The notes beneath the pieces were generated by a model, which saw only the letters and a program-made list of their open reading frames with translations, ran no database searches and was not told the DNA's origin. Source: JABSOG01 sp041583135 (GTDB lineage Bacteria > Pseudomonadota > Gammaproteobacteria > Enterobacterales > Alteromonadaceae). Taken from it: a stretch of DNA of 18,680 bases. This document shows positions 9,642 to 17,300 of the stretch, piece by piece (position 1 is the stretch's first letter; every line of letters begins with the position of its first letter). The stretch spans positions 1 to 18,680 of the forward strand of contig JBFHGJ010000114.1 of assembly GCA_041583135.1 (NCBI GenBank), given 5' to 3'. The position numbers and the translations under genes were made by a program.

Positions 9642-9690
9642 ACCAAAACACCTTGCACAGTGCTTTGGTTCCTCACCAGCAAAACTGGTG
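9642..9690 (-). promoter_or_regulatory. Two tandem hairpins in the NRPS 5' leader
   Basis: In the direction of NRPS transcription the first hairpin is CACCAG-TTTTG-CTGGTG (9690 to 9674), a perfect 6-bp stem. Four bases later comes ACCAAAGCAC / GTGTTTTGGT (9669 to 9642), a 10-bp stem with one G-T wobble and an 8-nt loop, followed by a T-rich stretch. They lie 66-114 nt before the start codon. If transcribed, they could act as an attenuator or mRNA-stability element. The function is inferred; only the inverted repeats are seen. Confidence 0.4.
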
Positions 9691-10083
9691 TAAAAGACTT
9701 TGTATCAATTGGATCTGGTTACAGACAACAGGCTGTTCAGGTGATGTTCAATGGCGTGTTTTACCAACCGTCAAGCACACGCAACTTCCTTATCAACTTC
9801 TCTAATGAGCAACAATTCCAAGCTTTGTTCAGCCTAAGTACCCCAGCATTATTATTCAATACATTTTCAATTTCAATGCCTTAAAATAGGCCCTAACTCT
9901 AGGCAAAACGCATATGAGTAACTCGAATGCGGATTGATAGTCGCTTAAAACGCTGTTGATTTCGATCAAATGCTCAATAAAAAATCATTGAATACGTATG
10001 CAACACCCAATGTTCATCAAACTGCAATTGACCTCATCACGGAGTTATTGTACCGACGCCCTTTAATTACCTAATAAAAACAC

Positions 10084-10101
10084 ATTAAAATAATTAAAAT
10101 A
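10084..10101. repeat. Perfect 9-bp tandem duplication (ATTAAAATA x2)
   Basis: Two adjacent identical copies of ATTAAAATA in an A/T-only tract between the dioxygenase terminator and the NRPS. It could be an UP-element-like or bent promoter segment, or chance in AT-rich DNA. Confidence 0.5.
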
Positions 10102-10192
10102 AATTGCACGACTGCTGATTTTTTGTGCCGAAGGAAAGAAAGTGAGAGGGTTAATCTGCCGCAAATAAACACTGCGTCACAGCAATAATAAC

Positions 10193-10219
10193 GGCGGCAC
10201 GATTGCATGCCGCCTTTTT
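10193..10219. terminator. Hairpin terminator downstream of the dioxygenase gene, possibly bidirectional
   Basis: GGCGGCA-CGATTGCA-TGCCGCC is a perfect 7-bp GC-rich stem. On the plus strand it is followed directly by TTTTT (10215-10219). On the minus strand, the direction of the dioxygenase gene that ends at 10244, it is followed by the weaker GTTATTATT. It probably ends the peptidase-dioxygenase transcript, which would leave the NRPS on its own promoter. The better T-run in the plus orientation is unexplained by any annotated plus-strand gene. Confidence 0.65.
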
Positions 10220-10243
10220 GGGGCGTGAAAACAAAAGTCCGCC

Positions 10244-11191
10244 CTAGTCACCATAGGGTCTGGCCATACCCACCAATATTTTACGCGGACCGGTATAGGT
10301 TTCGCGGCCATGGGTAAAGAGCATGTTATCGAGCAACATCACATCGGATTTTTGCCAATCAAAAGCGATTTTCTGCTGTTGATATATCTCACGAATGATC
10401 CTGAGATAATCATTGTCGATTGGGCTATCATCGCCAAAGGTGGTGTTGCGCGGTAAATTTTCCTCACCTAAGGTGCTGATCAGGTTCGCTGCCAACTCTG
10501 GGTTTAGGTTGGAGACATGAAACAGGTGGGCCTGATTGAACCATACCTTCACCTGCTGATGAGGATGTAGTTGGGTCGCAGGGTTGACCTGAGTGGTTCT
10601 AAGGCCGTTATTGTCTGTCCACTGCACCGTTAACCGATTATCATGACAAAATTGCTCGACCTGCTGTTTGTCCTCGGTGCCGAAGACCTCTGACCAAGGC
10701 AAATCTATCTCGGAGTAATTGCGAATGTACTTAACCCCTTTGCGCTCGAATTCTTCGCGGATGTCCTTTGGGATCTGACGATAAATCTCACGGCTATCGG
10801 CAATCGGTGTCTGCCCTCCGGTTTGCGCTGGCAACATACAGAAAAACCCCAACCGCAGCGGCCAGCGGTTGGCATAGGCATTTTCATTATGCTGAGCTAT
10901 CTCTTGGTCGGCATGATATTCGGTGGCGGTATACACATTGCCTTTAAACTCAGTTCTTGGCGTCGAACGATAGGTGTATTGCAACAACTCGCCATCGAAT
11001 AACGTCTTCAGCAACTGGCTGAACTGCTTTGAGCTGTTGATTTTCAAGCCACGGATCAACATCGCACCTTGTTCGCGCAGCGTAGCCTCGACCTCGTCTT
11101 TGTTGGCCACTGCCCAGTCCAACGCTTTGATACCACTGCCGGCCACCTCAGTCAAATATGGAAAATTCGCATTGTCGCTGCAACTGCTCAT
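10244..11191 (-). CDS. SyrP-like Fe(II)/2-oxoglutarate-dependent dioxygenase (TauD/TfdA superfamily), putative amino-acid hydroxylase
   Basis: Non-haem iron oxygenase that would couple 2-oxoglutarate decarboxylation to hydroxylation of a substrate. In the SyrP group the substrate is an amino acid for, or bound to, an NRPS carrier domain (SyrP hydroxylates Asp). With the start used here it is 315 residues. The iron ligands appear to be His101 and Glu103 in QHNENAY (HxE rather than the usual HxD, as in clavaminate synthase and SyrP) and His294 in FTHGRETY; Arg303 in TGPRKI is the likely 2-oxoglutarate anchor. GGQTPIADSR and WFNQAHLFHVS are also family-like. I chose the ATG at 11191 because GAGGG lies 5 nt upstream; an ATG four codons earlier (11203) lacks a ribosome site. 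The peptidase stop codon is 46 nt upstream, so the two are probably co-transcribed. Confidence 0.88.
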   Translation of the reverse strand: MSSCSDNANFPYLTEVAGSGIKALDWAVANKDEVEATLREQGAMLIRGLKINSSKQFSQLLKTLFDGELLQYTYRSTPRTEFKGNVYTATEYHADQEIAQHNENAYANRWPLRLGFFCMLPAQTGGQTPIADSREIYRQIPKDIREEFERKGVKYIRNYSEIDLPWSEVFGTEDKQQVEQFCHDNRLTVQWTDNNGLRTTQVNPATQLHPHQQVKVWFNQAHLFHVSNLNPELAANLISTLGEENLPRNTTFGDDSPIDNDYLRIIREIYQQQKIAFDWQKSDVMLLDNMLFTHGRETYTGPRKILVGMARPYGD

Positions 11192-11237
11192 AAACGCCCT
11201 CATCTAATTCAATCAAAATTTTGGTGCCTGGACACCT

Positions 11238-13400
11238 TTAGTTTATCCCAGCCAAATCAAGCAAAAAAGCATATCGTTTGGCTCGGTCGAGATAGCGCTT
11301 GTAACGTCCGGATTTACCGCCGTGACCTGCGTCCATATCGATATCAAGCAGCAATAGATTATCGTCAGTTTTGAGCGCGCGCAACTTTGCAACCCATTTT
11401 GCCGGTTCAAAGTATGGCACTTGAGTGTCATGTAACCCGGTGGTGACCAACATATTGGGATAATCTTGCGCTTTGACTTGGTCATAAGGCGAATATGACA
11501 AGATGTAATCGTAAAATGCCTTATCGTTGGGGTTACCCCACTCGTCATACTCACCGATGGTCAGCGGTAACGTATCATCAAGCATACTGGTCAGTACATC
11601 GACAAATGGCACGATAGCAACGACACCGCGATACAGATCAGGTTCCATATTGGTGATGGCGGCCATCAACAGCCCCCCTGCACTACTGCCCATGGCAAAC
11701 ACTCGGTCTTTATCGCCATAGCCTTGAGCGACTAAGGCTTTGGTGGCATCGTTAAAGTCGGTGAAAGTGTTTCTCTTATGCAGTTTCTTGCCGTTTTCGT
11801 ACCACTGTCTTCCTAAGATCTGCCCACCTCTAACGTGAGTAAGGGCAAAGACGAAACCACGGTCGAGCAAGCTTATTCTTGAACCGTTAAAGTAGGCATC
11901 GATGGTAAACCCATATGAGCCGTAAGCGTGGTTAAGCAATGGATTACTGCCGTCTTTTTTAAACAGGTCTTTACGATAGACCAATGAGACAGGCACCTTG
12001 GCGCCGTCGCGAGCCTCGATTACAACGCGCTCGCTTTGATAGTTGTTGGGGTCATAGTTGCCCAAAACCTTGTCTTGTCTTAACAGCTGGTTGGACTTTT
12101 TAACAAAATCGTATTCGAAAATAGAGCCGGGCGTGGTAAACGAAGAATAATAATATCGGACCTTGGTCGAGGCCGGGTCGGGATTTTCATTGAGATACAC
12201 CGCATTGGCAACATCGTTTAACGGCACATCTTCAATCAAGCCACCATCGAAATCTCTAAGGCGCAATTTCATCACCCCGGCTTCACGTTCGCGGGTAACG
12301 ATATATTGATCAAACAGTTCCACTTCATCTAACACGGTGTCGTCTTTGTGGGCTATCACCTGTTGCCATTTATCCCTGCTGCCAATATCGTCTTGGTGCA
12401 CTTTATAGAGCATAAAATTGGGGGCATCGTGATTGGCACGTAGATAAAAATACTCACCAATATGGTCGGCGATATACTTTTGATTTTCATGTCTTCGATA
12501 CAATACTCTGGCAGCACTAGTGGGCTTGTCGGCATCGATAAAACGGGCCTCACTGCTTTCATTGGCAAAATGGCTGATGGCAATGAACTTGCCCGAGCGG
12601 GTCTTTTTGATAGAGGCGGCAAACCGCTTATCGGTTTCTTCAAATACCAACACATCCTTTTTAGGATTGCTGCCAAGCTCATGACGGTAGACCTGATAAG
12701 GCAATAAGGTTACCGGATCTTTACGCACATAAAACAAGGTATGATTGTCGTTGGCCCAAACGATGTCACCGGAAGTATTGACGATAACCTCGGGATACAG
12801 CTCGCCGGTAGCGAGATTCTTAATACGGATATCATACTGGCGACGGCCTAGCGTATCTTCGGCAATGGCCATCATTTGTTGATCACTGCTCATAACCAAG
12901 TTGCCCAAGGCATAATAATCCAGCCCCGTTGCTCTTATGTTTTCATCAAGCAAGACTTCTTTTTTGCCGTCCATAGTACCTTTGTGACGATAGTGCACCA
13001 CATAGTCTTTGCCTGTCGGGTACTGACTGTATTGCCAATAGCCATTGCTGAACAGCGGTAGCGACTGCTGATTGGGTTCTAGACGATTGGTCATTTCGTC
13101 AAATAACACTTTTTGCAGTGACTCGGTATGGGCCATCTTGGCTTTGGTGTATTCATTCTCAGCATTGAGGTAGGCCAGCACCTTGGGATCTTTGCGCTCA
13201 TCGTCGCGCAACCAGAAATACGGATCATTTCTGGTATGACCATGGGCAACTATCTTATGATCGATGCGTGCCGCGATAGGCGCTTTAGGCGATTCGCTTT
13301 GCCTAACAACAGAGGATTGAACAGAGGGTTGGTTGGAACAAGCTGACAGTACGCCGATGGCAATACCGAGCAGGGTCTTTTGGCAGATCTTGGCAAACAC
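11238..13400 (-). CDS. Prolyl-oligopeptidase-family serine peptidase, oligopeptidase B-like, lipoprotein
   Basis: 720-residue S9A peptidase. Oligopeptidase B cleaves short peptides after Arg or Lys. The N-terminal beta-propeller (about residues 45-450) precedes a C-terminal alpha/beta hydrolase domain. The triad is visible: Ser573 in GSSAGG, Asp658 in GLHDTQVPYFEP, His693 in AGHGGKSGRYKRY; VPFVDVLTSMLDD and EYDEWGNP are characteristic of oligopeptidase B. Unlike the cytoplasmic E. coli enzyme it begins with a lipoprotein signal (lipobox LSAC, lipidated Cys21, Ser at +2, no Asp retention signal), so it is probably tethered to the outer membrane facing the periplasm. It starts at GTG: a stop codon immediately precedes it in frame and AAAGG lies 9 nt upstream. 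It is the first gene of a likely two-gene operon with the dioxygenase. A role in maturation, uptake or inactivation of the NRPS product is possible but inferred. Confidence 0.93.
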   Translation of the reverse strand: MFAKICQKTLLGIAIGVLSACSNQPSVQSSVVRQSESPKAPIAARIDHKIVAHGHTRNDPYFWLRDDERKDPKVLAYLNAENEYTKAKMAHTESLQKVLFDEMTNRLEPNQQSLPLFSNGYWQYSQYPTGKDYVVHYRHKGTMDGKKEVLLDENIRATGLDYYALGNLVMSSDQQMMAIAEDTLGRRQYDIRIKNLATGELYPEVIVNTSGDIVWANDNHTLFYVRKDPVTLLPYQVYRHELGSNPKKDVLVFEETDKRFAASIKKTRSGKFIAISHFANESSEARFIDADKPTSAARVLYRRHENQKYIADHIGEYFYLRANHDAPNFMLYKVHQDDIGSRDKWQQVIAHKDDTVLDEVELFDQYIVTREREAGVMKLRLRDFDGGLIEDVPLNDVANAVYLNENPDPASTKVRYYYSSFTTPGSIFEYDFVKKSNQLLRQDKVLGNYDPNNYQSERVVIEARDGAKVPVSLVYRKDLFKKDGSNPLLNHAYGSYGFTIDAYFNGSRISLLDRGFVFALTHVRGGQILGRQWYENGKKLHKRNTFTDFNDATKALVAQGYGDKDRVFAMGSSAGGLLMAAITNMEPDLYRGVVAIVPFVDVLTSMLDDTLPLTIGEYDEWGNPNDKAFYDYILSYSPYDQVKAQDYPNMLVTTGLHDTQVPYFEPAKWVAKLRALKTDDNLLLLDIDMDAGHGGKSGRYKRYLDRAKRYAFLLDLAGIN

Positions 13401-13748
13401 TTAAATGTACCTTTTGCTTTACCATAAAATATGCCCCGAGGGTAACAAAGTCGCTGTGCCTATTCCAGCATAAAATGCGCCAGATCAACAAGAATACGAT
13501 TGCAAAAACCGGGTTTGTTGAAACTTTAACCATCTTTAGCGATATTCAACACTCTATACTAACCCTTTGTTAATTAAGTGATTGTCTAATTCACGAAAGT
13601 CATTGGCGAGTTTACGATAGCCTTTAACTGTTCATTTACGCTAGATTAGGCAAACTTTGACGGCGCCATTTTTGCCCAAGACTTTGGTAACAAACATTCG
13701 GCAAATCGTGGCGAGACATTGAATGCAGCAATAACAGGAAAAGACATA
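13401..13748. other. Divergent intergenic region between the peptidase and the small secreted protein gene
   Basis: About 350 nt with no credible gene. It must hold promoters for both directions. On the plus strand the best candidates are the pair at 13518-13546 and a TATACT -10-like box at 13555-13560 with a poor -35. On the minus strand, TTGTTA, a 16-nt gap and TATGGT lie shortly before the peptidase start, which is weak. No strong palindromic operator was seen. Confidence 0.6.
13518..13546 (+). promoter_or_regulatory. Candidate sigma70-like promoter for the small secreted protein gene
   Basis: TTGAAA (13518-13523), 17-nt spacer, GATATT (13541-13546). It would leave a leader of roughly 195 nt. 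An alternative -10, TATACT at 13555-13560, fits the consensus better but lacks a matching -35 box. Confidence 0.35.
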
Positions 13749-14012
13749 ATGAACAATAAGATGACAAAAGCACAACGACGAATGGGCATCAAACTCGCGC
13801 TAATGGCAAGCAGCCTAAGCATCGTCATCGGCACCACCTCAGTACAGGCACTGCCTATGGACGACAATGGTCCGGCAGTTGAGTGTGATTGGTTTTGGCA
13901 TTCAGCCTCCGGCACTTGGGTGATGCGCTGCGATGATGGCACCGTGTTAGACTGCAACGCCACCGACGACTGCCCTGTCAGCCCAGTACCGCCGGGCGAC
14001 GGCGAACTCTAA
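13749..14012 (+). CDS. Small secreted four-cysteine protein of unknown function
   Basis: I do not recognise this protein. It is 87 residues long. Basic residues (KAQRR) precede a hydrophobic stretch and a typical signal-peptidase site (SVQA before Leu35), so the mature exported chain would be about 53 residues. The mature part is acidic, with Cys46, Cys61, Cys69 and Cys75 (enough for two disulfides), three Trp (WFW and GTWVMRC) and a Pro/Gly-rich tail ending DGEL. I chose the ATG at 13749 because AGGAAA lies about 8 nt upstream; an in-frame ATG at 13719 would add ten residues before the signal peptide and lacks a good ribosome site. It is divergent from the peptidase-dioxygenase operon and upstream of the hybrid sensor gene. 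An envelope or secreted signal, toxin-like peptide or cargo are all possible. That it is a real gene is supported by the clear signal peptide and ribosome site. Confidence 0.7.
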   Translation: MNNKMTKAQRRMGIKLALMASSLSIVIGTTSVQALPMDDNGPAVECDWFWHSASGTWVMRCDDGTVLDCNATDDCPVSPVPPGDGEL

Positions 14013-14306
14013 TCCTAATGAATGTCAGGAAATAATCATCCAGGATTATTTCATGAGACCGCTACGTTTAAGCAAGTGAAACTTCGCTTACTTTTGACCC
14101 ACATGGATGTGGGAAATGCAGAAATTGCATGGAGCAAAATTCTGTCAACAAGTTGAAAAGGCGGCACATCCGTGTGCCGCAGAATTAGTGCCAACAACGT
14201 CCATTTATGGACAGGCACAAATTAAGGGGGTTAAAGGTGCCCATGCTCAACCCCCCCAGAAAATTTTGGCGGTTAGCCTCTGCAATACTGTAATTACTAC
14301 GCCGAT
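14013..14306 (+). other. Hairpin-rich intergenic region upstream of the hybrid regulator (possible leader RNA or sRNA)
   Basis: Consecutive inverted repeats: GAAATAATC/GATTATTTC (14029-14052, perfect 9 bp); AAGCAAGTGAA/TTCGCTTACTT (14070-14093, one mismatch and one wobble); CCCACA-TGGA-TGTGGG (14098-14113); ATGCA/TGCAT (14116-14130); GCGGCACA-TCCG-TGTGCCGC (14161-14180, perfect 8 bp); GTCCA-TTTA-TGGAC (14199-14212) flanked by GTGCC/GGCAC; and GGGGGTT/AACCCCC (14226-14255). A run of seven T follows at 14320-14326. The first hairpin directly follows the small gene and may terminate it, although it lacks a T-run. The rest looks like a structured leader, small RNA or cluster of palindromic repeat units. 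I see no believable gene here. Confidence 0.55.
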
Positions 14307-17300
14307 GTGCTATTTTGGCTTTTTTTGTTAATATTTGTCACCATTTTGTTACATAAAAGTATTTATATTCGACACTTGGCCATTATATTGCTCACTCTCG
14401 TCACGCTGTTTGCCATGGCTTGGCAGCACGCTTATGCTTTGACGCCGGTCAGCCGAATCGAACGAATATCGGTAGAACAGGGACTGGCTGGGGTGGTCGT
14501 CAACGACATCATCCAAGACACTCAAGGATTTATGTGGTTTGCCACCGACGGTGGTTTGAGCCGCTATGACGGCTACGGCTTTCGCCACTTTACTCATCGA
14601 AAAGATAACCCCCACTCACTTGCCGATAGCTTTATCGAAAAGTTGCATCTCGACAACCAAGGTCAGTTATGGGTCGTTAGCCGGGGTGGCTGGCTACATA
14701 AGTTTGATGCGGCCAATGAGCACTTTTTGCGCCTTGAGATCATTGCCGAGCGCTCCCAACGCGGCAAAAAGAATCTACTCACCAGCTTGGTCAATAGCAA
14801 TGACGGCCACATTTATATCACCAGCAAAGGCTTCGGCCTATTTAAACTCAACCCCCAAGACAATAGCCTGACAGCCCAACCAATAGCCGGGGTTGACCCC
14901 AGTGCAACCCTAGTCGCCATGACGCCAAAGGGCAATGGCCAATTTTGGCTTGCCTTGAGTAATCGCTTTGGCGTGCTTGACCCGGCCAACCACACATTCA
15001 CTATCACCAAACAACCGAGCTTTGGCGCCAGCCTCACCGCCCTACTGAGCGATAATGCAAATACTCTGTGGCTTGGCACTAATGGCAAGGGATTGTATCG
15101 CTATAATACCCACAGCGGTCAATACCATCAGTTTACCAAACGAGCGGATAGCCTAAGTGGCGACCGCATTCAGCAGCTGTTACTCGATAACCAAAACACG
15201 CTTTGGATCGGTACTTTTACCGCCGGTCTTAACCGGTTCGATACCACCAGCGGCCAATGGACTCACTTTGCACATGACCCCGACCGCCCCGACACCCTTG
15301 CGGGCAAATTGGTGCGCTCACTGTATCAAGACGCCAGCGGCGTAATTTGGGCAGGTTCGTACAATGGCGGCGTCGGTAAGCTCGACCCGGCAACCCTGGC
15401 GTTTGGCCACTATAAGCGCGACGCCAATAAGCCTCAATGCCTCGACAACAACGCTATTTACGCCATATTACAAGATAGTCAACAAAACCTTTGGCTCAGC
15501 GGCTATGGCGGCGGGCTCAATAAAGTCAACCTGACAACCGGTCAGTGTCGCCAGTTTAAAAAGCAAGCCAATAACCCTGACAGTATCAGCGCCAACAGCG
15601 TATACGCCTTACTTGAAGACAGCTCGGGTCAAATTTGGGCAGGTACCAGCAATGGTGGCGTCAGCGTATACAACCCAAAAACAGACGCATTTACCAACTA
15701 CAGTTTTGCCGACAGCAACACTCCCGGTCAGCGTAAAGGCACCGTTTACAGCTTGTTTGAAGACAGCCAGCAGCATATTTGGATAGGCACCTTGCGCAAA
15801 GGATTACAACGGTTTAACCCAAAAAGTAAGCAATTTGTGCGCTATCAACATGATGACAACAATCCGCAAAGCCTCAGCGCCAACACCGTCAGCGCCATTA
15901 CCCAAGACGCCCAAGGCAATCTTTGGATCGGCACCAACAACGGCTTAAACCAACTAAATCCGGCGACCGGCACCATCACGCGCTTTAGCCATCAGCCCCA
16001 ATCGTCAAACAGTCTCAAAGACAATGAAGTGATCGCACTTTGGGCCAGTCCGGCGGGCAAACTGTGGATAGGCACCGAATCAGGCCTTAGCCTGTACGAT
16101 ATCGACAGCGGCCAATTCACCAATCACTCACAATGGCCAAGCCAGCGTGTTTACGCCATTTTGGCAGATAGTCGTCACACTCTCTGGCTAAGCACCAGCA
16201 AAGGCTTGGTCCATTTTTTCCCGGCAACCGGCCAGCAACACACCTATGTCAAAGAAGATGGCCTGCAAAACAATGATTTTACCAGCGCTGCGTTTAAACA
16301 TGCCGACACCGGACGGCTGTTTTTCGCCGGTATCAATGGCTTTAATAGCTTTATACCGGCCAATCTCAACAGTGCAACTCGCGGGCCTGCTGTTGCGCTT
16401 ACCGATTTTTTACTCGATAACCGTCCCATCAGACCCGGCGTAACGACAAAAGACCAATTCAGTTTGCCCCAAGCCATCAACAGCACCACCCATTTGCAGC
16501 TCAGCTACAAGGAGCAGCAGTTTGCCTTTGAGTTTGCGGCACTCAGTTACGCCTCACCTGCGCGCAATCAATATCGCTACCAACTCGAAGGCTTCAATCA
16601 AGACTGGATAACCACAGATGCCCACAACCGCCGGGCAACCTATACCAATTTAGACCCCGGCGATTATGTCTTTAAAGTGATGGCTGGCGATCATTTAGGC
16701 CGTTGGAACGAGCAAAGCCATGAGCTTTCGCTCACTGTCTTGCCACCACCTTGGAAAACCAAATGGGCCTACGCCTCATATGTGGTGCTAGTGCTCTCGC
16801 TAATATACGCCGGATATAAATTCAGAACCCTGCAACTGCGTCGCCATGCGGCCAAGTTAGAACAAGGGATCCGCGAACGCACCGAAGAAATTTATCGCCA
16901 AAAGCAAACCATCGAATCACTACTGGCACGCAGAAACGCGCTATTTGCCAACATTTCTCACGAGTTTAGAACGCCGCTGACACTTATTCTTGGTCGCATC
17001 GATGAAATTCTCCAGCAAAGCATGGCCCAAGATAATCATTCTCGATTGCTGACCGTTAAGCGCAATGCCAGAAGATTGCTGCGTATGGTATCGCAAATAT
17101 TGGATCTCACCCGCCTCAGTGTCGAAAAACAGCTCAATATCCGCCCGGTCAGGATCGCAGCGCTGGTCAATGTATTAGCGGATGGTTTTACCACCATCGC
17201 CCGTGAAAAAGACCTCGATTTTAGCGTCGAAATAGTCGATGACTGCTGGCTCATGGCCGATAGCGACGCCCTTGAACAAATATTGCTAAACCTGTTATCC

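Larger units (their letters stand above)
9577..10243. other. 667-nt AT-rich intergenic region upstream of the NRPS
   Basis: No convincing gene on either strand. It separates the dioxygenase gene from the NRPS although both run in the same direction, so it probably holds the NRPS promoter; I found no clear -35/-10 pair on the minus strand. Small dyads include TTGAT-TTCG-ATCAA at 9956-9969, TCAAT/ATTGA at 9974-9991 and the 8-bp palindrome ATACGTAT at 9992-9999. A perfect tandem repeat of ATTAAAATA lies at 10084-10101. These are candidate operator or curvature elements only. I saw no lux box or Fur box. Confidence 0.6.

Noticed and set aside
9660..9884. Plus-strand 74-codon open frame with a GTG start in the NRPS upstream gap
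   Set aside because: No ribosome site, no recognisable domain, and it overlaps the leader hairpins; composition looks like translated AT-rich non-coding DNA.
9891..10021. Search for a lux box or similar quorum-sensing operator upstream of the NRPS
   Set aside because: Several small dyads exist but none resembles the 20-bp lux-type consensus.
14226..14255. Possible integron attC site (GTTAAAG ... GCTCAAC)
   Set aside because: The core sites do not match the consensus GTTRRRY, the spacing is too short for attC, and no integrase is present.
14107..14331. Plus-strand 74-codon open frame before the hybrid regulator
   Set aside because: It runs through the hairpin cluster, has no ribosome site, and its sequence simply translates the palindromes.
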